Assembly (NCBI GenBank): GCA_023548195.1
Contig: JAJHZJ010000252.1
Span: 5,557,242-5,621,241 of the forward strand
Direction of reading: 5' to 3'
DNA from: Bettongia penicillata ogilbyi
Lineage: Eukaryota; Chordata; Mammalia; Diprotodontia; Potoroidae
DNA: 64,000 nucleotides
The translations under genes and the position numbers were made by a program. Positions within the stretch are counted from its first letter, which is position 1, and every line of letters starts with the position of its first letter. This document shows positions 45,911 to 56,129 of the stretch, in pieces. The notes under the pieces were generated by a model, which saw only the letters and a list, made by a program, of their open reading frames with translations, did no database searches and was not told the origin of the DNA.

Positions 45911-46454
45911 CTTTTAAAACTTTTCTACTTAGTTTAGAAGAAAGACTAATTTAATATTCATTATTTGATAGAGATTAAATAACCCATATTCTTAACACTG
46001 GCAGTTTGTATAAAATCTTTTAGGTATGCAAAAATCGAAACCTAAAAGTCTATTCCAATGAGAACTATCAGATTTGTGAACAAATTAAACCATTCCCTCA
46101 CAGGCAGATAATATCTTAAACTACCATTAGTGGACTTATTTGGAAATGGTACCAGTGTCTCACATTAAAACTGAGAGTGTGAAAAATAAAATTACAGTGA
46201 ATCTGCAATATATTGAAATAAACACAGTTATCTTGTACCAACAGCAGTTATCACAGACCTACATGGAAGCATGGAAAATAAATGCTGAGTTTAGAGGAAA
46301 AGGATCAACATGGACAGGAATAGGAAGACAGATAATGGCTGTTTTCATATTTCCAATCCATTGTTTTATATGTTCAGAATTGGGAGGCATAATTTAAGAG
46401 ATAACGGAATGCTGTATTTTCAACATCACTATGGAATTCTTTTTGAAGTTTTTT
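45911..46454. other. No recognised feature
   Basis: The 85-residue frame at 46140-46397 has no motif that I recognise. Confidence 0.4.
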
Positions 46455-47110
46455 TCCTATTTTTTCTTTTAAAAATTAACTTATCTTCACATGCATTCAT
46501 ATTCTGTCCCTCTTACTGCCTCCCATTTAACATCAACAACAACCTTCATCATATCAAAGTCTAGAAAACCAAATCCCCACATTTACTGTACTTGCAACTG
46601 TATGTCTCTCTCTGCATTTTAAACCTCTCTGGCTGCAGGTGAGTAGAATATTTCATCCTTAGACTTCTGTTTTGTCACTTTATTGGTCAGAGTTTTAAAG
46701 CCTTTCAAAATTATTTTTCTCCATAATATTGTTATTTATTTATTTTTCTCCTTCTCTACTCATTTCAACCTGTATTAGTTATAGAGGTTTTTCCAAATTC
46801 CCTGGGAACTTTCTGTTTTGTCATTTCTTCTGGAACAATAATATTCCATTCCCATATACCATATATCATAATCCATATACCATAATTTGTTTAGCCACTG
46901 GAGGATAGTCCTTATTTTCCAATTTGGAGCTACTATGAAAATGAATTGCTGTAAACATTCTGGTATATATAGTTCATTTTCATATTTCTCTTACCTCTTT
47001 GAGTTTTAGGCCTAGTAGTGATATAGCTGGTTTAAAGGGCACCTACAGTTTAGTACTTTTTGTTACCATGGAAGTTTCCAGGTGCTTGTGGGAATCTAAA
47101 TCAAATATTT
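46455..47110 (-). mobile_element. L1 3' end, antisense, diverged
   Basis: 'ttctggaacaataatattcc', 'ccatataccataatttgttt', 'ggagctactatgaaaatgaa' and 'tttgagttttaggcctagta', then 'gtgatatagctggtttaaag', match the reverse of the L1 end-of-ORF2/3' region. It is a more diverged subfamily than the copies at 44.4 and 47.2 kb. Confidence 0.65.
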
Positions 47111-47194
47111 AAGCAGCTGAAGTTTGTCTTTCACTACATCAACACTTACATGTCCTGTGTTCCATTCCCATAGCTTTTTGCTCTCTGATAATGG

Positions 47195-49135
47195 CCACCA
47201 GCATTCCAATGTGTCACCAGCAAGAAGAGATAGCCAAAAATACCCTATTTGAAATAACTCTAGTCAGTATAAAATACCTGGGAGCACACCTGCTAAAACA
47301 AACCCAGTAACTATATTAATAAAATTATTAAAAGATTTTTATACAAATAAAATCAGATTTAAGTAATTGGAGAAATTTAATTGTTCATGGATAGGCAGGG
47401 CCAATATAAGAAAAATGACAATTTTACCCAAACTAATTTATATATTTAATGCTATCGCAATTAAATTACCTTTTTTTACTGGCTTAGGAAAAAATTCATT
47501 TGGAAAAACAAAAAAGTTAAGAATATCAAAAGCAAATAATGAAAAAATGTAAATGAAAGAGGTTTAGCAATACCAGACCTTAAACTATATTGTAAGGCAG
47601 TAAATATCAAAACTATCTGGTAGTGGCTAAGAAACAGAAAGGCAAATCAATGGAGTAGAGAAGACAATTTACAGGAGCTATTAAACATAATAACCCTGTA
47701 TTCGGCAAGTGTAAAGACTTAAGATTTGGGGATAAAAATTCATTACTTGGTAAAAAAAAAAATTATTGGGAAAACTGGAAAGCATTATGACAGAAGCTGG
47801 GCATAGATCATTTACCAAGAGAAGGTCAAAATGGATCCATGACCCAGATAGAAAAAAAGATTTTACAAGAAAATGAGAAGCATGGAACATATTACTTATC
47901 AGACTTATGGACAGGTAAATAATTTATGAATAAACAATAGATAGAGAGCAGAGTTAGGTGTAAAATGGATTATTTTGATTACATCATATTAATAGTTTTA
48001 TACAAATAAAATAAATGTAGCCAAAGTCAGAAGGAAAGCAGAAAAGTGGGGGGGAAATTCTATTGCCAGTTTATCACATAAAGGTTTCATACCTAAAATA
48101 TATAAAGAATTTTTCCAAATCTATAAGAATATGAGTTATTCCCCAATTGATAAATGGCCAAAGAATACAAACTGGGAATTTCCCAAAAGAATAATTTATA
48201 GTCAAATGAAAAATGCTCTAAATCATTATTGATTAGAATAGTGCAAATTAAAACAACCTTGAGATATCATTTTACACTTACCAGATTGGCTAACATGATT
48301 TAAGGGGAAAGTGACAAATGTTGGAGGGGATGTGAAAAAATCGGGACACTAATTCATTGGTAGTGGAATTGCATACCAATTCAAGCATTTTGGAGAGCAA
48401 TTTGGAGTTATGTCCAATTCCACCTTTTGAGCCAGCAACACCACCACTTCATCTATTTCCAAAGATGATTAGGGAAAAGGGAAAAGAACCTATATGTTCT
48501 AAAATGTTTGTAACAGCTCTCTCTGTGTTGGTGAAGAACTGGGAATTGTAGGGATGTCCATCAATTGGAGTATGATTGAACAAGCTGTGTTATATGATTG
48601 TGATGGAATACTACTGTGCTATAAAAAATGATGAGCTCAGTGATTTTAGAAAAACATGGAAAGACCTACACAAAACAATGGAGAATTAAATGAGAAGAAC
48701 CAAAAGAACATTATTTACAGTAACAACAATATTATTTTAAGAACAACTTTGAGTAAATAAGTTATATTAACTATTATATATACCCAAAATATCTGTAAAA
48801 GACATATGAAGAAAGATATTATCCACATTCAGAGAAATAACTGATAAATAGAAGTATATTTGGAACAATTTTACATATGTGTGTGTATATGTGTGTATGT
48901 GTGTGTGTATATATATATTTGTGTCTAATGGTAGCCATCTTTAGGGTGGGGGTAGGGAGGAAGGAAGAAAAAAAGAAATTTACATGATAACTTTGTTGTA
49001 TATTTGAAAGGAATAGCAAGTTGTACATAGCAGATTTACAGTTTTATACGCAATCATCTTTTTTTATTGTACTATGTTATGGAAATGAGTATTTTATTCC
49101 ATAAATTAAAAATAAAATTAAAGGTAAATAAATAC
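47195..49135 (+). mobile_element. L1 LINE, ORF2 C-terminal part and 3' UTR
   Basis: The frame at 47367-47552 reads [20 protein letters not shown] and [11 protein letters not shown], matching the L1 ORF2 C-terminal segment. The sequence then passes through 'cccttaaactatattgtaag'-like, 'ttccccaattgataaatggc', 'gcaaattaaaacaaccttga', 'gagagcaatttggagttatg' and 'atggaatactactgtgctat'. It ends A-rich near 49130. A TATG tract is at 48875-48917. Broken throughout. Confidence 0.85.
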
Positions 49136-49164
49136 ACCAATTACCATGGGCTCTTGTACTCATT

Positions 49165-49400
49165 AAAGAGATAGCATAGCATAATGGATGGAGACCTGGC
49201 CTCAAAACCAAAACTTAAGTGTCAGGTTTGTATCTGACACATGCTAGCTGTGTGACTCTAGGCAAGCCACTTAACCTCTCAAAACTCTAGGCAGTTCTCC
49301 AAAATTTTAAACTGAACAGAAGATGCCAACTTATACAGGTGGAAGAAGCTACTTCATCTAGGAGTTCCCTATGCCAATGACATCATAGGTTCATTCCCTT
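49165..49400 (+). mobile_element. tRNA-type SINE variant
   Basis: 'agcatagcataatggatgga', 'gctgtgtgactctaggcaag', 'ccacttaacctctcaaaact', 'ctaggcagttctccaaaatt' and 'gagttccctatgccaatgac'. The last two steps distinguish this subfamily, which is shared with the split copy at 2598-3035. Confidence 0.8.
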
Positions 49401-49804
49401 CTCCCTAATACACTCATGTCTGCTAAAGGCATTATGTTGTATTACTTATCCCGGAGAATATATTTGCATTTGAATGCCTTAACTCACAGTGACTAATGTT
49501 ATGGATCTCAAACTCTAATTGCAGAGGAGCTGGAAAGATATTTCTGAACTGGGGGTATCCTGCACCCTATAAATCACACTGCCTAGGGCTAACCTCTGCC
49601 CTAGAGTCCTACATAACATTAAATTGTAGAGCAAAATTATGAACAATTATATCTCATAATTCAACCAGTCTACTGGTGGCAATAAAATATGGTGGTCATA
49701 TTCCAATAATGGATGATCCCAGGAGAACCCAAAATTTGCTATATGAAAGACATAAGGAGATATTTGAAACCAGAAAAGACCAAAATTTCAACAATAATTC
49801 AGTC
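49401..49804. other. No recognised feature
   Basis: Unique-looking sequence. Confidence 0.4.
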
Positions 49805-50060
49805 TATTTATTAGACACTCAGAGTAGGTGAATCATTGTCCAGATGGGACAAAGTGAGTCAAGGATAAAATAGACATAAAATAAACAGTCCATGCCCCTG
49901 AAAAGCTTACAATCTAGTTCAGGAGACAAGATATATGATGAAATGGAGAAAAATCACAAGATAACATGTAAACAATTAAAGCCAGGATAGAATAGTACAG
50001 AGGGAAATCAGAATAAGAAAGCATCACTTTGGGATAAAATTAGACTGGGGAAGTTTCTTA
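49805..50060 (-). mobile_element. L2/L3-like LINE 3' region, antisense, diverged
   Basis: 'gcccctgaaaagcttacaat', 'ctagttcaggagacaagata' and 'taacatgtaaacaattaaag' follow the reversed order 'gccctcaaggagctcacaatctaatgggggagacaac'. It is too diverged to separate L2 from L3. Confidence 0.5.
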
Positions 50061-50342
50061 GATCTTAAAGGAAGTATAGGATTTGGACTGGTGGAGAGGA
50101 GGATAACAGAAGAGCTCTGAATTAATGAGTGATATGAATGAAGACCCAAGGGTCAAAAAAAAAACCAGTTTGCTAGGGTTGACAAGAGAGTTACCACTGT
50201 CAAAAAATGAATTGGATATTACCAAGGAGGAAAAAAAGGTAAGCTCTTTGCTTTGAATGTTCGTTGCTTTCAAAAGTTGCATTTATTCGAAATTTATTGA
50301 ATACCTACCCATCACAAGGCACTAGTTTTTGCCCACATGAAA
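50061..50342. other. No recognised feature
   Basis: Mixed sequence between two antisense LINE pieces. Confidence 0.3.
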
Positions 50343-50445
50343 TTCAATTACTAGTATACATATATATGTGTATATGTATGCATATAGTATGTATATGTAT
50401 GTATACACATGTGCATGTATGTATATACATAACATATACATATAA
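50343..50445. repeat. TATG/CATA microsatellite
   Basis: 'tatatgtgtatatgtatgca'-type units throughout. Confidence 0.95.
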
Positions 50446-50469
50446 AAATAGTCTGATAAGCGCTTAAAA

Positions 50470-50820
50470 GAAATACAAAGCCAGTATTATGCTTCAGAGG
50501 AGGAAGGGAACACTTTCAATCAAAGGGGTTCAAGGAAAACTTCATGTAGGAGGTGAAATTTGAATTGACCCTGGAAGGATAAGTAGGATTTCAGCAGGTA
50601 AAGTTAAGATGTTCAAGTAAAGAAAGAAATATTCTAGCAATAGGAATGGTAGAAGCAAAGACAAAGAGGTAGGGAAATGTAAGCTGTTTTTAGAAAATGT
50701 TACATAGTCCAGTTTATTGGGAACACAGGATACATAAAAGGAAGCAATGTGAGATAAAATGAGAAAGAATGACATAAAATGAGTTTGATTTTGGCAGGCT
50801 TCATTGTACTCTAAATCCTA
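50470..50820 (-). mobile_element. L2-like LINE fragment, antisense
   Basis: 'aggaggtgaaatttgaattg', 'accctggaaggataagtagg', 'attctagcaataggaatggt' and 'gcaaagacaaagaggtaggg' match reversed L2 ('gaggtgggacttgagctgagccttgaagg..gcattcc'). Confidence 0.65.
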
Positions 50821-50946
50821 AAACCAGCTGAGGGTGGCTGAGAAATAATAGCTGATGTCAGATTAATCTGGTGTCTACTCATCTCACAGGGTGAATCATT
50901 TTGCACATTGGTGTAGAGCAGCCAGTTCAAGGGAAAGGCAAAGTCA

Positions 50947-51240
50947 TCCAAGCATGGTGGCATACACCTTTAAGTCCCAGTTATTGGGAAGCTGAGACTG
51001 GCAGATGTCTTGAGCTCATGAGTTATGAGCTTCAGGGGGCTAGACTGTTCAGATGTCTGCACTAAATTTGACATGAATGTGACAAGTCCTGCCAAGGGAC
51101 CCACCAGGTTGCCTACAGAGCAAGTAATTGACCCAGGTCAAAAACATAAGACGAAGAACAAGTTAAAATTCCTGTGGGATAAGATGGAATTAAGCCCATG
51201 CACTTCCAGCCTGCGTGAGACAGGGGGAACTAGCTTTGAA
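50947..51240 (+). pseudogene. RN7SL (7SL/SRP RNA) processed pseudogene
   Basis: The whole 7SL RNA can be followed. The Alu domain comes first ('agcatggtggcatacacct', 'aagtcccagttattgggaag', 'ctgagactggcagatgtctt'). The S-domain follows ('gatgtctgcactaaatttga', 'ccaccaggttgcctacagag', 'gacccaggtcaaaaacataa', 'atgcacttccagcctgcgtg'). 7SL RNA is the scaffold of the signal recognition particle. The S-domain shows this is a copy of 7SL itself, not an Alu-like SINE. An A/G-rich tail (51241-51290) follows, which fits retroposition. Many substitutions (about one in five bases by eye) argue against function. Confidence 0.9.
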
Positions 51241-51305
51241 AAGAAAAGAAGGAAAAAAAGGAAAGGAAAAGAAGAAAGGGAAGGGAAAGGCAGGGAGGGA
51301 AGGAG
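51241..51305 (+). repeat. A/G-rich tail of the 7SL copy
   Basis: 'aaagaaaagaaggaaaaaaa' then 'ggaaaggaaaag', a decayed poly(A) tail. Confidence 0.75.
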
Positions 51306-51885
51306 AATGTCACTAACAAAAGATAATTCTTGTAAATCAACAACCATATGTGGAGGAGAATTGGAATCATCTGTCCAGACTTGAAGACATAGATACCAAC
51401 TAGACAGTTGTATCCTTTTTGTACACAGTGATGGCACTATGAATATAGCTGTTTCTCTATTCTGCATTCCAAATATAATAAATTACTGCAATGGCATACC
51501 ATTCTTCATGTGCAGTCTCTCAGCTGCTTTAATTGCACAATGTATTAAATACTCTCATAATTGCACAGACAAAGGCAACATCCCATGCTAGCATTTAAAT
51601 GAATGCAATTCAATCTAATGGCCTTTCCTAAGAGGGAGCATTACCATGTGATGAACATTTTTAATAATAGCTATTAAGTATGCCAGTAAGATTTCTGATG
51701 CATTTTCATATCACAGTATTTCTAGCTGAATGAAATTCTAGCTCAAATTCTCACATCATTAGGGCTGTCATTCTGCTTCCACGTGTGTGTCTTTAAACAA
51801 GTGCTTTGTTAATACACATCGAATTTCATTTTTAGGACTATCAAGTATCCAATACTGTTTTCTCCTTTTATGTAAGGGGACATTC
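51306..51885. other. No recognised feature
   Basis: Unique-looking DNA. Confidence 0.4.
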
Positions 51886-51899
51886 CATCTATCCACCTT

Positions 51900-52165
51900 T
51901 TCATAGGTACTAGATAGAGTTCTAGATTTGTAGTCAGGAAGACCAGAGTTCCAATCTAGCCTCATATACTTACCAGTTGTGTGACCCTGGGGAAATAACC
52001 TCTTTGAGTCTTAGCTTCATTGGCTATAAAATGGAAATAATAAAATCACCTACCAAACAAGGCTGTTGTGAGAATCAAATGAGATAACATATGTGAAGTG
52101 CACTGCATACCTCGAAATGCTATGTATAAATACTAGTACTAGTATTAGGAGTACTAGTATTACTG
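51900..52165 (+). mobile_element. MIR-like CORE-SINE (sense)
   Basis: 'gtactagatagagttctaga', 'gtagtcaggaagaccagagt', 'agttgtgtgaccctggggaa', 'aacaaggctgttgtgagaat' and 'caaatgagataacatatgtg', followed by an ACTAGT/TAG-rich tail. Confidence 0.8.
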
Positions 52166-52565
52166 GTAATAGTACTATACTGAATATCCTACTTCTTCCA
52201 TGACATGACATCTTAGACATTGTATTTGCATTCTTACCTGTGACCTGGAAATTATCTCAGGAGAGTTGTACCAGTCCACCACCATCGGCAATACTGATAA
52301 TCACCACCCCTCATCTTTCAAAGTCCATGTGATCCTTCACGTGAAAAACAGATTATGAGGGAATGGTTCCCTATTAATGGAAATGCTCCTGCCCTTCCCG
52401 GTGGAATACGATGTCTTGTCATTCTTGCGTCCCTATTTAATTTTTCACTTCTGTCTCACCAGTCACGTCCTGGAGAACAGAGAATCATTTCTTTCAACAA
52501 ATAGATATTAAGTGCCTAGAATTACAATGCCTTGGGACAGATAGAAAGAAGTCCTCCAGGAGCAT
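52166..52565. other. No recognised feature
   Basis: Unique-looking DNA. Confidence 0.4.
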
Positions 52566-52569
52566 TCAG

Positions 52570-52660
52570 AAACACTTTTTGCCTTATCTTTGCATCTCCC
52601 ACAATATCTAGAATAGTGTCAAATCATGTATTAGGTACTCAGTGGATATTTGTTCAGTTA
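52570..52660 (+). repeat. L2-type 3' tail
   Basis: 'gccttatctttgcatctccc' and 'tgtattaggtactcagtgga'. Confidence 0.65.
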
Positions 52661-53524
52661 ATCCATAGACAACTTGTTTAATAGGCTATATTAACTTAAA
52701 CGCAGAATGTTTTTGCCCTCGAAACCAAATTGTATAAAACCCTGATTGCGCTGCATTCTTACTAGTGTATGGTAGTAAATATGATATATTGTAGCAATAT
52801 ATGTGTATATGTGTGTGTTTATGTTTCAGCATTTCCTTGTCCTGAAATATGTCATATATAAGCAGAGAAGTACAGAGAATATATAAAGCATTGCTGGAAG
52901 ACAGAAGTTAAATGTTAACATGAGACTCATGAGATACAAAGGGAGCACTGGCATTTCTCTTTATAATAAAGCCCACTATATTTTGGGCTGCTTAAAAGAA
53001 GTCAAATAAATGATTATTGAATATAGGAAGATTTGCCCATTTTAATAGGATGCTTGATCCATAATTATTTTTTCTTAGAATAGCCTGGCCAATCCATAAG
53101 TTGAGGAAGTTAGTCATTGGCAAGTAATTAAGAAATTAAAATGAAATATAAAACATAATTGAAATAAAATATAATTATAGGACTCTCCATTTGGAAAACA
53201 AATCTAGTCCTGTAAGGAGTCACATTTACATTAATAATTAGCAGAACAATATTTACCATATTTTCTTCCAGATAGAAGCCAGAGACCTGTTAAGAACTGA
53301 CAGCAAACTTCCACTCAGAATAAAGCTTAATAAAGAAAAAACCTCAAGCTCTGTTAAAAACAGTTCTCCCCCACTGGACTCATTAAGCATCTATATGTTT
53401 TTGCAGATTTATCCAAGAATGCATTTTGGAAAGAGGTCAAATTAGATGTTCTCTGTGGACCTTGATAACCCTACAATTCTATAATTCTACAGTTCTGTAA
53501 TTTTAACACAAATCCATGCTATAC
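52661..53524. other. No recognised feature; small THER-like trace
   Basis: AT-rich. At 53430-53500 'agaggtcaaattagatgttc' and 'accctacaattctataattc' recall the 3' side of THER-type repeats. Confidence 0.35.
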
Positions 53525-53667
53525 TGAAGGCTTGAATATTGAACTCTTGTCTAAATGGTCTCCCTGACATATGTGTCTCTCAACTCCAATCCATCCCCCA
53601 CCCAGATGTTACAGTGATTTCCTGAAACTCAGGTCTGACTCTATCATTGCCCCTATTGGCAAACTCT

Positions 53668-53772
53668 AGTGCCTTTTTATAAAAATTCAGTCATGTCCTA
53701 CTCTTCATGACCCCATTTGGAATTTTCTTGCCAAAGATACTGGAGTGGTTTTCCTTTTCCTAAAGTGCCTTT
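53668..53772 (-). mobile_element. SINE fragment inserted in L2, 9-bp target duplication
   Basis: The body (53677-53763) reads 'catgaccccatttggaattt' and 'tcttgccaaagatactggag', the reverse SINE 3' region. The flanks 53668-53676 and 53764-53772 are both 'agtgccttt'. The SINE is 5'-truncated. Confidence 0.8.
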
Positions 53773-53909
53773 AGGATCAAATATAAACCCCCCTGTTTGG
53801 CTTTTAAAGTCCTTTTAACTTGTCCTCAACCAAGCTTTTCAGTTTTGTTATACATTACTCTATTTCCTGTACTTTTGATTCCACCAGATTAGCCTTCTTA
53901 TTATTCCTT

Positions 53910-54264
53910 ATATACAACAAAATTTAGTCTAAAAATCGTTTTTTTTTCTGAAGAACTTTAGAATTGATTGAATGACATGGGAAACACTGACAAAGGAACC
54001 CCAAGCATAACATGTCTGCATCAAAGAAGGTCTGGTGCTCTGTGAGCAAAGCAGAATTGCAGTAGCTCAAAAAAAATGTGAGATGAACAAATTTAGAGAC
54101 ATCTCCTCCTTGAATGTTCATACAGACTATTTGTGTCCAATCTGTGGCAGAGAATTCTGAGCTCATGTTGATCTGATCAGCCGTAGTCAGATATGTTGTA
54201 CCTTGACCCCAACATAGTGATGTCATTTTGAGAATCAAGGACAACAAACAATGAATATACAACA
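53910..54264 (+). mobile_element. LINE 3' end coding a (decayed) C2H2-type finger, inserted in L2
   Basis: Body about 53920-54254. The sense frame reads like the end of the LINE at 27284-27768, for example LIEWHGKH-like (about 53965) and VHTDYLCPICGREF (about 54117). A stop follows GREF and both finger histidines are changed (R and C), so this copy is dead. The 3' UTR ends 'aatcaaggacaacaaacaat'. The flanks 53910-53919 and 54255-54264 are both 'atatacaaca'. Confidence 0.8.
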
Positions 54265-54459
54265 CTACTGTTCTGTGCCCTTGTACTCATAACCCTGCAT
54301 TCCTGAAACCTCCTCCTTCCTCCACCCTCCCTCTTTCCCTCCACCTCTCGATATCCCTCCTTTCCTTCAAAACTTAGCTCAAATGCCAGTTTCTATTGGA
54401 CTCTTTCCATAATACCTCCAAACTGCTATTGCCTTTTCTCCAAATTATTTTTAGATGCT

Positions 54460-54530
54460 TATATATGTATATGTGTATATACATATATACTTATATGTAC
54501 ATATGTATGTATATGCATATTTGCATTTTA
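54460..54530. repeat. TATG/TATA microsatellite
   Basis: Repeats of 'tatatgtatatgtgtatata' type within the L2 3' region. Confidence 0.95.
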
Positions 54531-54534
54531 TATA

Positions 54535-54660
54535 TAGTCTTCATTTGTAAAATGAGAATATTAAAATCATCTAACAAAGCTGTTGTGAGAATCAAATGAA
54601 AATAACATATGTAAAGTACACTGCAAGCCTTAAAATGCCATATAAACACAAGTAGTAGTA
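54535..54660 (+). mobile_element. MIR-like SINE, 3' half
   Basis: 'tcatttgtaaaatgagaata', 'caaagctgttgtgagaatca' and 'aatgaaaataacatatgtaa', with a TAG-type end. Confidence 0.75.
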
Positions 54661-54667
54661 GCTGTTA

Positions 54668-54892
54668 GAATATAATAACTAAGATTTATATAGTGCTTTA
54701 AGATCTGCAAAGCATTGTATAAATGTTATGTCATTTGATCCTTGCAATGACCCTGCGTGGTACATACTATTATTATAGGTTAAGTGATTTGCCTAGATTC
54801 TCATAGCTAGTAAGTGCCTGAGGTCAAATTTGAATTCAGAACTTCCTGACTCCAGGTCAAGAGCTCTATCCATGGTGCCACCTAGCTGTCCT
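54668..54892 (-). mobile_element. MIR-like SINE, antisense, facing the previous one
   Basis: 'tatagtgctttaagatctgc', 'ggttaagtgatttgcctaga', 'ttctcatagctagtaagtgc' and 'ccatggtgccacctagctgt'. Confidence 0.8.
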
Positions 54893-54985
54893 TGAGAATA
54901 AATGTTTTATGTTTTAAATTTATATCCCCAGTACCTAGCATAGTGCTCGACACATGCATAGTAGGTGCTAAGAAAAAAAATGCTT

Positions 54986-55380
54986 GTAGTTTCATTGATT
55001 TTCAAAGCTTTTTGCCTCTTTTGTGAAAGGAAGACATCTAGTTCAGAGTTCAAAATAAATCAGGATCCTTTTTTGAAGATGATATTTCAAAGCCTTCTTA
55101 ATGAGATTAACAACTGCTCAAAAGGCTTCTGCCTAAAAATCTTAAAAATAGAAAAGATATAGAAGACTAGGAATATAAATTATCTGGATAGGTATGCAGT
55201 AGAATGGACAGCTCATTAAGCTCGTCCCATCAGTACATTTATCTTTGAAAGATGCTTTGAGATGGACAATTAACTGAGTGAATAACTTAATAGGGAGATG
55301 AGAATAGTTACATTTGGGAAACTGAAAATGCTTTTAATGATCCTAAGTTGCTTCCTGGGGGGAAAAAACATCATTTTAAC
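54986..55380. other. No recognised feature
   Basis: The 65-residue frame at 54965 is unremarkable. Confidence 0.4.
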
Positions 55381-55387
55381 ACCAATA

Positions 55388-55622
55388 TTATTCTCTTGTC
55401 ATTGAGTCATGTCTGATTCTTTGTGACCCCATTTGGGGTTTTCTTGGCATTTCATTCTCCAATTCATTTTTACAGTTGAGGAACTGAGGGAAACAGGGTG
55501 ACGTGGTTTTCTCAGGATCACGGAGCTAGTAAGTGTCTCAGGTCAGATTCGAATTTTAGGAGGATGAGTCTTCCTGACTCCAGGTCATGTACTCTATCCA
55601 CTGTGCCACATAGTGATGCTGT
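55388..55622 (-). mobile_element. tRNA-type SINE, antisense, nearly full length
   Basis: 'ttgtgaccccatttggggtt', 'ttcttggcatttcattctcc', 'ggatcacggagctagtaagt', 'gactccaggtcatgtactct' and 'atccactgtgccacatagt'. Confidence 0.85.
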
Positions 55623-56129
55623 AAGGCTACAAATCAAGGAATGAAAGCAGATAATCTAAAGGACAATGAGAAGGAGCAGTATGAACAGAGGAGTCTCTGA
55701 TTATTTTTATGAGTTCCACAATGAAAATGATGAAATTACAGGGCATGGACACTTGGAAGAAGGAGACATTTCTCATGCTGCCCCACCACAAGGACACAAA
55801 CACAGAAGGACCTCTTCTAGGCGATGAGATTTCTCTCTCCTCCACCTTCATGACCTTAGAATGGTTACTTAGAGAAGAAATGTATGAAAATGAGAGACAT
55901 GCTTTCACACAATGTGAGAGAAGAACTACTGATTTAAAGAATTCCTGAGTTTAAGAGTCAAGCAGATCCTGGTCACCCAGAGTGAAAACCTTCCTTAATA
56001 GCCTGCTTTTCCAATGCCTGCCAATAGAAAAATCCTGCAATCATGTCAGGAGGCACTCAGCCATCTGGGTGGGCCTTGCCAATCCACCATAAGTACCTGG
56101 TGTAGAGCCAGGTTCCTGTTACCCTAGAG
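55623..56129. other. No recognised feature
   Basis: The frame at 55709-55948 has no motif that I know. Sequence from about 56000 may already belong to the CR1-like element. Confidence 0.35.

Larger units (their letters stand above)
53525..54985 (+). mobile_element. L2 LINE (sense) broken by several later insertions
   Basis: L2 ORF2 steps include 'ctaaatggtctccctgacat', 'ctcaactccaatccatcccc', 'gatcaaatataaacccccct' and 'aaacttagctcaaatgccag'. The 3' tail 'tatatccccagtacctagca' is at 54925. Interruptions are a SINE piece (53677-53763), a finger-coding LINE 3' end (53920-54254), a TATG tract (54460-54530) and a SINE pair (54535-54892). Each piece of L2 continues in order, so this is one old copy. 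Confidence 0.8.

Noticed and set aside
50947..51240. Alu or B1 SINE
   Set aside because: The 7SL S-domain is present, so it is a 7SL RNA copy rather than an S-domain-deleted SINE.
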